The translations under genes and the position numbers were made by a program. This document shows, in pieces, positions 53,659 to 63,295 of a stretch of DNA of 64,000 bases. Numbering within the stretch: the stretch's first letter is position 1; each line of letters opens with the position of its first letter. The notes under the pieces were generated by a model. It saw only the letters and a list, made by a program, of their open reading frames with translations, was not told where the DNA came from and did no database searches. The stretch comes from Collinsella aerofaciens (lineage in GTDB: Bacteria; Actinomycetota; Coriobacteriia; Coriobacteriales; Coriobacteriaceae), in assembly GCF_015558785.1 (NCBI RefSeq), contig NZ_JADMOP010000003.1, positions 1 through 64,000 of the forward strand. Direction: 5' to 3'.

Positions 53659-54624
53659 ATGGCTCAAAACGCACGTTCCCATCGAAAGCTCAAGATAGCC
53701 GGCGTCGCTGCGCTGGTGGCTGTCGTTGTGCTGCTCGGATTTGCCGGCAACTTTCTGTTTGACTTCGCGCTGAACCCCCAAGCGCCGTACACCATGAAGA
53801 TGATGCAGGATAGCAAGAACGACAAAGAAGGCGAGCAGCCGGATGCCGAGGAAACCGAGGCGCGGGCATGGTTTAAAGAAAACCGCAAGAGCAGCAGCCT
53901 TACCGCAGATGACGGAACCGAGCTCGCCGCTTGGTATTTTGCCGCCTCGGAGAACACCCACGATTACGCCGTCTGCCTGCATGGATATACCAACGAGCCC
54001 ATCGGCATGGCCCGATACGCCAAGCGCTTCCACGACCGCGGCATGAACGTGCTCGCGCCTGCCGCCCGCGCCCACGAGCGCTCCGGCGGCGACTATATCG
54101 GCATGGGCTGGCCCGAGCGGCTCGATGTCGTCGCATGGATTGGGCGGATCGTTCAGGCTGACCCCGAGGCGCGCATCCTGGTCTTTGGCGAGTCGATGGG
54201 TGCGGCAACCGCCATGAACGTCGCGGGGGAATCTCTGCCCGCAAACGTGAAATGCATTATCGAGGACTGCGGCTATACGAGTGTTTGGGACGAGTTTTCC
54301 CTGCAGCTCAAGGACGTGTTCGGCCTGCCCAGCTTTCCCTTGCTCGATGTAGCAAACTTGGTGTGCAACGTGCGCGCGGGCTACGACTTTCATACGGCGA
54401 GCAGTGTGGAGCAACTCAAACACGCGACGGTTCCCATGCTGTTTATCCACGGCGACCAGGACACCTTTGTGCCGTACGACATGCTCGACCAAAACTACGA
54501 CGCGTGCGCCAGCAAAGTCAAGCAAAAGCTCACCATCCATGGCGCCACCCACGCCAAGAGTGCGCAAGTTGACCCCGAGCTCTACTGGAACACGGTCGAT
54601 GACTTCCTCGACGAGTATTTTTAG
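53659..54624 (+). CDS. membrane-anchored alpha/beta hydrolase
   Basis: 321 aa. A single N-terminal TM helix (about 13-35) suggests an anchored or exported enzyme. The alpha/beta-hydrolase core has an oxyanion HGYT motif, the nucleophile elbow GESMG, the acid in HGDQDTFVP and catalytic His in HGATHAKS. Resembles the YqkD/FrsA-type bacterial esterases. Two GTTGAC boxes precede it. Substrate not inferable. Confidence 0.9.
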   Translation: MAQNARSHRKLKIAGVAALVAVVVLLGFAGNFLFDFALNPQAPYTMKMMQDSKNDKEGEQPDAEETEARAWFKENRKSSSLTADDGTELAAWYFAASENTHDYAVCLHGYTNEPIGMARYAKRFHDRGMNVLAPAARAHERSGGDYIGMGWPERLDVVAWIGRIVQADPEARILVFGESMGAATAMNVAGESLPANVKCIIEDCGYTSVWDEFSLQLKDVFGLPSFPLLDVANLVCNVRAGYDFHTASSVEQLKHATVPMLFIHGDQDTFVPYDMLDQNYDACASKVKQKLTIHGATHAKSAQVDPELYWNTVDDFLDEYF

Positions 54625-54665
54625 GCAAAAAGCAACGTCTGGGGCTTTATCTGACCACCTATTTT

Positions 54666-54789
54666 CGGAAGTATGCGGCAAAATCTGGAACTGTCGACCA
54701 GACCGCAGTTTTACCAACAATTTATCAGGGGTTTTGTTGCCAAAAAATGTCGTGTGCTCGGCGGTCTCGAAATTTACCGCATACTTCCG
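54666..54789. repeat. long inverted repeat CGGAAGTATGCGG...
   Basis: CGGAAGTATGCGG (54666-54678) pairs with CCGCATACTTCCG (54777-54789), 13 bp, with additional complementary stretches inside (GACCGC / GCGGTC). Positions 54625-54790 carry no gene. Confidence 0.55.
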
Positions 54790-54790
54790 G

Positions 54791-54827
54791 AAAGCCGCCC
54801 GCGAGAGCTGTGCTCGCGGGCGGCTTT
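54791..54827. terminator. bidirectional terminator between the hydrolase and DUF362 gene
   Basis: AAAGCCGCCCGCGAG pairs with CTCGCGGGCGGCTTTT; A-run on the left, T-run on the right. Confidence 0.75.
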
Positions 54828-54875
54828 TGCTAACGTTGCGCTACAAAAGCGCTCGATATGTCCAATGGACAGGTG

Positions 54876-56081
54876 CTACTTGACCTCGATGAGCTCGTAC
54901 TTGCTCGTGCCCAGGCCGATCTTCTCGGCGTGCGCGATGCACACGCGCCAGTCGGTGTCGGGATGCGTGATGCAGAAGGGGTCCTTGGCCTGCTCGCCCT
55001 CCAGATGCTCGTGGTTGTGCTCCATCTTGGCCGCGCTATCGGTGAGCTCGGTGTTGGGCAGCGGCTCGGATGCCATGACGGCATCGGCGCAGGCCTGGTC
55101 GATGGCGACCGGGTCGAAGCTCGCGAACATGCCGATATCGTTGACGATAGGCGTATCGTTTTCGGGATGGCAGTCGCAGTTGGGACTGATGTCCATGGCA
55201 AGCGAGATGTGGAAGCTCGGGCGGCCGTCGACAACGGCCTTTGTATACTCGGCGATCTTGCAGTTGAGCACGTCGGCCGCGGCGTCATAGCCGGGCTTGA
55301 TGCAGTCCTGGTTGCACGCCGCAATGCAGCGGCCGCAGCCCACGCAGCGATCGTGGTCGATGGTGGCCACGTGCACCGTGCGAGTAGCGCCGCTGGCAAG
55401 CTCGCGCTCGCGGGTGCCGTCGAACGAGACAGCGTTGTGCGCGCAAATCTTTTCGCAGGCACGGCAGCCAACGCAGTGCTCGGTCGAGACGTTCGGCTTG
55501 CCGGCGGCATGCTGCTCCATCTTGCCGGCACGGCTGCCGCCTCCCATACCCAGGTTCTTCATGGCGCCGCCAAAGCCGGCCTGCTCATGGCCCTTAAAGT
55601 GGGTGAGGCTGATCACGATATCGGCGTCCATGAGAGCCTGACCAATCTTGGCCTCGCGCACGTACTCGCCGCCCTCGACCGGGACGAGCGCCTCGTCGGT
55701 GCCCTTGAGGCCGTCGGCGATGATGATCTGGCAGCCCGTGGCATACGGGGTAAAACCGTTCTGGTAGGCGGTATCGATGTGCTCGAGCGCGTTTTTGCGG
55801 CTACCCACATAGAGCGTATTGCAGTCGGTGAGGAAGGGCTTGCCGCCCAGCTCCTTCACGACATCCGCGACGGCGCGGGCGTAGTTGGGGCGCAAAAAGC
55901 TCAGGTTGCCCAGCTCGCCAAAGTGAATCTTGATGGCGACGAACTTGTTCTCAAAGTCGATCTGCTCAATTCCGGCATGACGGATGAGGCGCTTGAGCTT
56001 GTCGAGCTGGCTCTCGCGAGCATGCGTGCGCAGGTTGGTGAAGTACACCTTAGCGGGTGCTGCGGGTGCAGTTGCGGTCAT
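54876..56081 (-). CDS. DUF362 protein with 2x[4Fe-4S] domain
   Basis: 401 aa. An N-terminal DUF362 domain (about 10-200, with VAIKIHFGELGN and DIVISLTHFKGHEQAGFGGAMKNLGMG) flanks two ferredoxin-like clusters CVGCRACEKIC (about 204) and CVGCGRCIAAC (about 245), then further DUF362 sequence. Cytosolic iron-sulfur protein; role unknown, suspected electron transfer or metabolic flavin/corrin binding. Monocistronic. Confidence 0.9.
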   Translation of the reverse strand: MTATAPAAPAKVYFTNLRTHARESQLDKLKRLIRHAGIEQIDFENKFVAIKIHFGELGNLSFLRPNYARAVADVVKELGGKPFLTDCNTLYVGSRKNALEHIDTAYQNGFTPYATGCQIIIADGLKGTDEALVPVEGGEYVREAKIGQALMDADIVISLTHFKGHEQAGFGGAMKNLGMGGGSRAGKMEQHAAGKPNVSTEHCVGCRACEKICAHNAVSFDGTRERELASGATRTVHVATIDHDRCVGCGRCIAACNQDCIKPGYDAAADVLNCKIAEYTKAVVDGRPSFHISLAMDISPNCDCHPENDTPIVNDIGMFASFDPVAIDQACADAVMASEPLPNTELTDSAAKMEHNHEHLEGEQAKDPFCITHPDTDWRVCIAHAEKIGLGTSKYELIEVK

Positions 56082-56164
56082 AGATCTATCCCCTCGGTCT
56101 ATATGGCGTTACAGACATAAGAGGATGGTACCAGTTAAAGCAGAGTTAAAGTCAAGTACGGCAC

Positions 56165-56282
56165 CTAGTCATTGGGAACGTTCTTAAATGACCAGTCGCA
56201 AGGGACACTCTTTCGCCGCCCGGCAGTTAGGGACAGTCCTTGCCAGCCGGCCGGCGAGCCGACGAATGGCAAGGACTGTCCC
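56165..56282. repeat. inverse-orientation conserved-loop hairpin plus GGGACAGTCC palindrome
   Basis: The first hairpin (56165-56195) has a GTCAT (56168-56172) / ATGAC (56188-56192) stem and loop TGGGAACGTTCTTAA, the reverse complement of the conserved loop used elsewhere. It is followed by a perfect 16-bp palindrome, GGGACAGTCCTTGCCA (56230-56245) with TGGCAAGGACTGTCCC (56267-56282), 6 nt from the FtsX-protein stop codon at 56289. Confidence 0.65.
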
Positions 56283-56288
56283 CGATGG

Positions 56289-58955
56289 CTACTCCTGCAC
56301 TTTGAGGGCTTCGGCCAAGCTGACGCGCTTGATGGAGCGCGTGTGCAGCAGTGCCACGATCAGGTAGGTCGCAAAGCCGATTCCTGCGCACGCCGCCATG
56401 GACCAAGCGGGCACGTAGATCTCGATATTGCCGTTGTAGGCGAGCAACATCGAGCGGAAGATGGCCGTGAGCGAGCCAATAATGACCGGCAGGCTCAGCA
56501 CGAGCGACGCCACCACGCACAGCGTGATCGAGCGGATGTACAGATGCGAGATCTCGCCATCGCGATAGCCAAAGACCTTCATGTAGCTAATCGAACGGGC
56601 GCTGTGGTCGATCACAGCCTTGGTCAGCAGGTACATAAACAGCAGGAAGATAAACACCGCGAGCCCGACCATCATGCCGATCATTTTGCTCATCATGCCG
56701 ATGAACTGGTCGCCCACGGCGCGCATGTCGTCGGGCGTGGTGTCGCCGGCAAGGTAGCGCGCGTCGAGGTCGAGCTTCTCGTCGCTCACATAGCCGTTAA
56801 AGTAGGCGGCGTCGTTGTCGAACAGCTCGTTAAAGTCTTCGATACTCATATAGATATTCATGTCCGACTTGGAGCCCCAGGCACAGTCCTTGCCCACGTA
56901 CTCAAAGGAATAATTCTCGCCCTCATACTTGTCGTGGAACGTGACCTTCTGCCCCTCGCTCCAGCCAAACTTGTCGAGCAGGCCGCCGCCAAAGACGACG
57001 CGCCCATCGCCAACGTTGAGGTCTTTCCAATAGCACGAATCGGGCGAGATGCCGTAGACAGAAATCGTCTCCTCGCCATTACCATCGCCGCGGTCGTATT
57101 GCAGCTGGTAAACGGCGTATTTCTCGGCCTGCGCGATTGCGCCCGCGCCGTTGTCAATCGTGTTGACCGGGTGAATGTCGTCGTTGTCGGTGTCGATCTT
57201 AGAGGCCTTGTCAATCAGGTCGATAGCCTCGTCGCGGTTGCAGCCGAGGATATCGGCAAGGTCATCGAGGCGCGCATAAAGCGCATCCTTCTTGTCCTGG
57301 ACCTTGGTAAGCGCATCCTGCGCCGCAGTCAGGCTCTCGGCAGACGGAGATGCGGTCGCGGCATCGGCTGCCGTCTGCGCCGCATCGGCCGCGTCGTCGA
57401 GCTCGTCATCGGCATCTTGGGCGGCAGAAAGCAGCGCGCCGTCAACCGACTGCAAGCACTCGAGTGCCGACCACTGCTCGCGCTCCTCGGCAGTGCCCTC
57501 GAGCTCCAGCGGAGCCTTGAGCGTGTACTGGTGCTCGGCGACCAGGCTCGTCTCGAGGTTGTCCGCGTAGTGCGTCATCGTGGGCAGAATCGCCAGGCCA
57601 AAGAGCAGCAGCAGCGAGGCAAACGCAATGCCCACGAAGAGCGTGGCGAAGTTGCCCAGGTTGCGCAGGAAGATACGCAGGCGGAAGCGCGAGACAAAGC
57701 CCATGCGCTCCGGCAGCTGCAGGCCGCGCTTGGTGCCAGACTTGCCACTCGCCTCGTGACGAAGAAACTGCAGCGGCGTCTTGCCCATCTTGCGAAGCAG
57801 GCCCACCAGCGTGATGAGGATGAGCGCAGCGGCGGGGACCACGGCGCACTTCACAAAAATCTCCCAGCTCCAGTACACCTGGAAGGGCGGCAGGCTGTAC
57901 GAACCGTAATAGAGGCCTCGCATGGGCTCGGTAAAGAACGCAATGCCGAGCGCGGTGCCCAAAAGCGCCGCGAGCACGCCCACGATGGCGGGAAGCGCCA
58001 GGTAGTGCAGGACGATCTCGCGACGGCGATAGCCGCTGGCGAGCAGTGTGCCGATGATGGCGCTCTCCTCCTCGATGGTGGCGTCAGTGAGCACCACAAA
58101 GACAAACGCCATGATCACGATGATGATGTCGAGCAGCGTCATCCACATCATGGAGTCGCCGTCCACGTCGTCGCGCGCATAGCCAATGCCCTGGTTGGAA
58201 TCGGCGTCGACAAGATCGTCCACGCGCGTATCGGCGTCGGTCAGTGCCTCGACCATATCTTGCTCGGCGTCGATGCGGTCTGCAGTGGAGAGATCGCGAT
58301 CGGCAAAGGTGAAGGAGTAGGTGTAGGCGGGTGCGCCACCGGCATCCTCGAGCGCGGCAAAGCCGGCATCGGTGACCTCGGCCACGCCGTACGTGATGGT
58401 GTTCACCGTAAAGTCCGAATTGTTGAGGAACAGCGCTTGGCTATCGGGCTGGGTCATGATGCCGCAGATGGTGTAGGTGCGACCCTCGAGCTCGACCTTA
58501 TCGCCCACGGCAAGGTCGTTGTTGGTGGCAAAGACGCGGTCGATAGCCACCTCATCGTCCGTCTTGGGCTCCTTGCCCTCACAGTAGGACGCGATATCGA
58601 CCTTGGTGCGGTGCGCATAGGTGCGCAGCGTGCGCTTGGTGCCGTCGTCGCCAGACGCCTTTTTGATGATGGCGTCGATGGAGAAATTCTTGTAGAGCGT
58701 GACGCCGCCGACGTCACTGGCCGCGTCCTCGGCGGCCTTGAGCTGGTCTTTGGTGGCTTCGAAGGAGGTGGTCACGCGGCCGTCCTCAATCGTGTACGCA
58801 TCGCGCATGTCGTCGATAAGACAACCGATGGAATGCGCCGCGAGCAAAAAGCCCGAGGTGAGAGCGATGCTTCCGCACATAAGCAAAAAGATGCCCAGGT
58901 ACTTGCCGATATTGCGGCGCAGCTCGCGCGGGAGACGTTTTGCGAGAGGTGTCAT
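56289..58955 (-). CDS. FtsX/MacB-type ABC transporter permease with two extracytoplasmic domains
   Basis: 888 aa from ATG at 58955 (GGTAGGCGGC upstream; a longer frame to 58970 lacks support). N-terminal TM helix (about 18-40), a large extracytoplasmic domain, a first FtsX-like TM trio, a coiled-coil-containing region around 500-560, and a second FtsX-like TM module (about 780-888). Its partner ATPase is 8 nt upstream. Expected role: export or mechanotransmission across the membrane, possibly of an antibiotic or peptide. No regulator adjoins. Confidence 0.9.
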   Translation of the reverse strand: MTPLAKRLPRELRRNIGKYLGIFLLMCGSIALTSGFLLAAHSIGCLIDDMRDAYTIEDGRVTTSFEATKDQLKAAEDAASDVGGVTLYKNFSIDAIIKKASGDDGTKRTLRTYAHRTKVDIASYCEGKEPKTDDEVAIDRVFATNNDLAVGDKVELEGRTYTICGIMTQPDSQALFLNNSDFTVNTITYGVAEVTDAGFAALEDAGGAPAYTYSFTFADRDLSTADRIDAEQDMVEALTDADTRVDDLVDADSNQGIGYARDDVDGDSMMWMTLLDIIIVIMAFVFVVLTDATIEEESAIIGTLLASGYRRREIVLHYLALPAIVGVLAALLGTALGIAFFTEPMRGLYYGSYSLPPFQVYWSWEIFVKCAVVPAAALILITLVGLLRKMGKTPLQFLRHEASGKSGTKRGLQLPERMGFVSRFRLRIFLRNLGNFATLFVGIAFASLLLLFGLAILPTMTHYADNLETSLVAEHQYTLKAPLELEGTAEEREQWSALECLQSVDGALLSAAQDADDELDDAADAAQTAADAATASPSAESLTAAQDALTKVQDKKDALYARLDDLADILGCNRDEAIDLIDKASKIDTDNDDIHPVNTIDNGAGAIAQAEKYAVYQLQYDRGDGNGEETISVYGISPDSCYWKDLNVGDGRVVFGGGLLDKFGWSEGQKVTFHDKYEGENYSFEYVGKDCAWGSKSDMNIYMSIEDFNELFDNDAAYFNGYVSDEKLDLDARYLAGDTTPDDMRAVGDQFIGMMSKMIGMMVGLAVFIFLLFMYLLTKAVIDHSARSISYMKVFGYRDGEISHLYIRSITLCVVASLVLSLPVIIGSLTAIFRSMLLAYNGNIEIYVPAWSMAACAGIGFATYLIVALLHTRSIKRVSLAEALKVQE

Positions 58956-58963
58956 GGCGCCGC

Positions 58964-59677
<714 letters not shown>

Positions 59678-59770
59678 GGTATCCCCCATTGTTAGCCTCG
59701 TACTACTTTATGAACGTAATAGTAAACCTTGGCGAACTATTTTGGGGCGAGGCCTAGGATTTATTTCAGA

Positions 59771-60976
59771 CTAGGCGCGGGATTTGGCGCGTGAGAGGGC
59801 CAGGCCTACGGCGGCAATGGCGGCGGCGAAGAGCACGGTGACGCCCAGGTCGCAGGCGATGTCGCCCAACACGGCAGACGTCAGGTCCGAAGCGAGCGCC
59901 TTGCCAATCGCGTCGTTCACCCAATACGTCGGCACAAAGTGCGCCACCGTCTGCACGGCCGAGCCCATGAGCGACAGCGGCATCCAAGCGCCGCCCAAAA
60001 ACGTCATGAGCATGCCGAGCAGGTTGCCCACACCGTTGAGCAGCTCCTCACGCGCACCCAGGCTCGAAAGGGCAAAGCCAACGGCCAGAGGCGTGCACGC
60101 CAGGGCAAACGTCGCCGCCAGCGCCAGGCACACACGACCCACGCCGACCTCGGCAACCGCGCCGGCAAAGCCCACGACGCCCATCATGCTCGACACAAAC
60201 CAGATGCAGACGGTGAGCACTGCGGCAGCCGCGAACACGGCAAGCGAGCGCTGGCGCTCGGAGACCGGGCCGGCATCCATACGACGCACGCGCTCGGGCT
60301 CGTTCATGCCCGAGAACACCAACCCCACCGATACGATGACCGACGAGATAATCGCGTACGCGCCAAAGTTGAAATACGACTCGAGCGTGGCGGCAGCCGT
60401 CGAGTCGACCTTGACCTGCTCGATCTGGACCTCCGCGCGCTTTGCAGCGGCATGCTCGGCGGCCTTGGCAACGTCGCCGTTAGAAGCAGCGGGCTCAAGC
60501 GCCGCCGCAGCGCCCGCGAGCGAAATCCAACGCGAGGCCTCGGCAGACGAAAGCGCCGCCGCCATGGTGCCGGAGCCGTATGTCACGTCGAGCTTGGGCA
60601 ATGTCTCCCCCGCACGGGCAGTCGCAATAAGGTCGTCCTCGAACCCCTCCGGAATAAAGAACACGCAGTCGGCGCTGCCCTTGGCGCTGTTGCTCTTGGA
60701 GAGCGCGTCTGCAAGGTCGTACGTATCGTCGCCGATGCCCGTGACCAGCTCAAAACGCGACCCCAGGTGCTTGGTGAGCGCACGCGAAAGGTCGCTGTCG
60801 TCGCGGTCGACCACGATCACGTTGGCATCGTAGGGCTTGTACTCGGTGAGCTGCGACGAGTTCCAGCTCACCGAGGCAGCAATGAACACGCCCATCAGCG
60901 AAATGAACACCGTATAGATGAGCAGGTAGAACGGGTGCGCCAGCGCCATACGAAGCGCGGTCTTAAAGGTGCTCAT
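59771..60976 (-). CDS. ABC-2-type transporter permease, subunit 2
   Basis: 401 aa from ATG at 60976 (GGAG, 5 nt spacing). One N-terminal helix, a large extracytoplasmic domain (about 40-210), then five or so C-terminal TM helices, the ABC-2 permease (YhfGD/DrrB-like) layout. Overlaps the downstream end of the upstream permease gene by 14 nt. Last gene of a three-gene ABC unit. Confidence 0.9.
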   Translation of the reverse strand: MSTFKTALRMALAHPFYLLIYTVFISLMGVFIAASVSWNSSQLTEYKPYDANVIVVDRDDSDLSRALTKHLGSRFELVTGIGDDTYDLADALSKSNSAKGSADCVFFIPEGFEDDLIATARAGETLPKLDVTYGSGTMAAALSSAEASRWISLAGAAAALEPAASNGDVAKAAEHAAAKRAEVQIEQVKVDSTAAATLESYFNFGAYAIISSVIVSVGLVFSGMNEPERVRRMDAGPVSERQRSLAVFAAAAVLTVCIWFVSSMMGVVGFAGAVAEVGVGRVCLALAATFALACTPLAVGFALSSLGAREELLNGVGNLLGMLMTFLGGAWMPLSLMGSAVQTVAHFVPTYWVNDAIGKALASDLTSAVLGDIACDLGVTVLFAAAIAAVGLALSRAKSRA

Positions 60977-62150
60977 AGCGGCTCCTTCCAAAGATCAGCG
61001 TGGCGGCGGCGACAAACACCAGGGCCATCAGGACGAGCGCGCCGGCGCGAACGGCAAAGGGGCTCAGGTCCTCAAAGAAATACAGGCGGTTGAACATGTC
61101 GCAGATGAGCTTGACGGGGTTGAGCCAGCACTCGGCCGGGCAGGCGCGGGCGACGTCGTCGGCAAGCGCCATCGCCGGCTCGCCGTAGAGGCCGGCGAAC
61201 AGGGCGCACGTGGTAGCAAAGCCCGTGAGGATGCCCGACTTGGACGCCTTGCCGCCCTTAACGGGAAGCGTGCCCACAAAGAGCCCCAAGCCCGTGGCGG
61301 CAAGCGCGGAAGCGGCGGCGCCCACCAGACACAGCCCCTCGCGCCCGCCAAAGTCGACGCCTACAACCAGGCGCACGTAGCCGATCGCGATCGTCATCGA
61401 GGCAAAGGAGACCAGCCACGAGCCCACAAAGATGCCGGCCAGCGACGCCGTCTTGGAAAGGCCGCCCACGCAGCGACGCGCGCCAAGGCCGGACAGATTG
61501 GGTTGCAAATCGACGACGCTCAAGGCGGCAAACTCGGCAGACATCATCGCGACCAGGCCAAAAAGCGCGTAGTAGTAAATGACCGTGCCATCGGGCGTGG
61601 TGCGTGTCAGGCTTACGCGGCGGGTACCGCCCTCGAGCGACAGGGCGCGCGCAACCGCCTCCGGGTCGGCGAGCGCCGCCGGGTTGTCCTGGGCAATCTG
61701 GCGCATGAGCTCGGCATTTTGCGTATACGAGCTTGCCACCGTCTCCAGGATGCTGCGGTCGGTGAGCACCGACGACGCACGCGAGCCGTCATAGCTCGAA
61801 AGCAACGTGAGTTTGGGCGTGCCTTCGGCGTCGACCGTATAGATGCCCGCGACCTCGCCGGCCTTAAGCGCACGGTTCGCATCGGCTGCGTTATCGCACT
61901 CGTGGATCTCGAGCAGTTGGTCGTCGCCTTCCTTGGCAAGCGACGTCGCCACGTTCTTAAAGGTCGAGGCGTCCCAGGCCTCATCCGCTACGACGGCCAC
62001 CGGCACCGGGTCGACCGTGCCGTCGGAGCTGAGGTTCGCAAACATAAACATGAACATCGTGGAAAGCGCGACGGGAAAGACCGCACCCCAAACCCACGTG
62101 CTCGGCCGGCGCAGCAGCGTCTTGACCGTAATGATAATGGTGTTGAACAT
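60963..62150 (-). CDS. ABC-2-type transporter permease, subunit 1
   Basis: 395 aa, same layout as its neighbour: N-terminal helix (about 16-37), extracytoplasmic domain (about 45-180) and a C-terminal TM bundle. Together the two form a heterodimeric permease for the ATPase at 62160-63098. Confidence 0.9.
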   Translation of the reverse strand: MFNTIIITVKTLLRRPSTWVWGAVFPVALSTMFMFMFANLSSDGTVDPVPVAVVADEAWDASTFKNVATSLAKEGDDQLLEIHECDNAADANRALKAGEVAGIYTVDAEGTPKLTLLSSYDGSRASSVLTDRSILETVASSYTQNAELMRQIAQDNPAALADPEAVARALSLEGGTRRVSLTRTTPDGTVIYYYALFGLVAMMSAEFAALSVVDLQPNLSGLGARRCVGGLSKTASLAGIFVGSWLVSFASMTIAIGYVRLVVGVDFGGREGLCLVGAAASALAATGLGLFVGTLPVKGGKASKSGILTGFATTCALFAGLYGEPAMALADDVARACPAECWLNPVKLICDMFNRLYFFEDLSPFAVRAGALVLMALVFVAAATLIFGRSRYEHL

Positions 62151-62159
62151 GGCTGCCCC

Positions 62160-63098
62160 CTAGTCGCGCAGCTCGCGGCCGGTGATCTCGAGGAACACGT
62201 CGTTGAGGGTCGGCGGCTCGCTCCACACGCGGCCGAGCGCAACGTCGGCGGCGCGCAGCGTGTCGAGGATGTCGACCAAATTGTGCGGGCTCGCTTCGCA
62301 GGTGCAGACGAGCTCGCCGCCGGACAGCTCGACGCTGAGCACGTGCTCAAGGGCGCGCAGCCGCTCGACTGTGGCGAGCTCGACGGCGCCAACCTCGACG
62401 GTCACGCGCTCGCCCATCTGAATCATGCGCTTGAGCTCGTCGTTGGTGCCCTGCGCCAGCACGCGGCCGCCGTCCATGATCATGATGCGGCTGCAGATTT
62501 GCTCGACTTCCTCCATGTAATGGCTGGTATACACCACCGTGGCGCCCTCGTCGCGCAGGCGGCAGATGCCCTCCAGGATGGCGTTGCGGCTCTGCGGGTC
62601 GACCGCCACCGTGGGCTCGTCAAAGAAGATGAGCTCGGGCTTGTGCGCGATGCCGCAAGCGATGTTGAGGCGACGCGCCAGGCCGCCCGAGAGCTTGCCG
62701 GGGCGAAACTTGGTAAAGTCGCCCAGGCCGACAAAGTCGATGGCATCGTCCACCAGCGCGCGGCGGCGTTTGCGGTCGTTGACGTAGAGACTGCAGAAAT
62801 AGTCGATGTTCTCGCGCACGGTGAGCTCATCGAACACCGCCACCTGTTGCGGCACCACGCCGATGCGACGCTTGAGGTCGTAGCGGGCGGGCGTCATGGG
62901 CTCGCCAAAGAGCTCGATGGTGCCCTTATCGTAGGCAAGCAGCTGCAGGATACAGTTGATGGACGTGGTTTTGCCCGAGCCGTTGGGGCCGAGCAGGCCA
63001 AAGATCTCGCCGGGGGCGATGCTCAGGTTAAAGTGGTCGAGCGCGATAAGATCGTCGTAGCGCTTGACGAGGTTTTCGACGTGGACGATGTCTGTCAT
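62160..63098 (-). CDS. ABC transporter ATP-binding protein (drug/lantibiotic-export type)
   Basis: 312 aa. Walker A GPNGSGKT, signature LSGGLARRLNIACG (a variant of LSGGQ), Walker B LIFFDEPTVAVD, plus the C-terminal extension typical of DrrA/CcmA-like ATPases. First gene of the unit and divergent from a NarL-type histidine kinase, a common arrangement for stress-inducible exporters. Confidence 0.95.
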   Translation of the reverse strand: MTDIVHVENLVKRYDDLIALDHFNLSIAPGEIFGLLGPNGSGKTTSINCILQLLAYDKGTIELFGEPMTPARYDLKRRIGVVPQQVAVFDELTVRENIDYFCSLYVNDRKRRRALVDDAIDFVGLGDFTKFRPGKLSGGLARRLNIACGIAHKPELIFFDEPTVAVDPQSRNAILEGICRLRDEGATVVYTSHYMEEVEQICSRIMIMDGGRVLAQGTNDELKRMIQMGERVTVEVGAVELATVERLRALEHVLSVELSGGELVCTCEASPHNLVDILDTLRAADVALGRVWSEPPTLNDVFLEITGRELRD

Positions 63099-63283
63099 GA
63101 GGCGGCCCTTCTGTTGGTCATGGCCCGGTACGATTGCATCATCGCAGGAGCCGCCGGCGCGCGCCAGTGAGCTTTGTCACGAGTGCGGGGCTTGGCCGCA
63201 TGGCCCGCCGGCGCTCCCAATTTACCGTACAGGAGGAATGTCACGGTTGCGCGGGCGGCCCCTCCACCACACGCGACTTCGCG

Positions 63284-63289
63284 TACAAT
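63284..63289 (+). promoter_or_regulatory. -10-like TACAAT just upstream of kinase start
   Basis: It lies 6 nt before the ATG, which would place the transcription start at or within 1-2 nt of the start codon; no Shine-Dalgarno is visible, consistent with a leaderless mRNA. Confidence 0.4.
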
Positions 63290-63295
63290 ACCCGT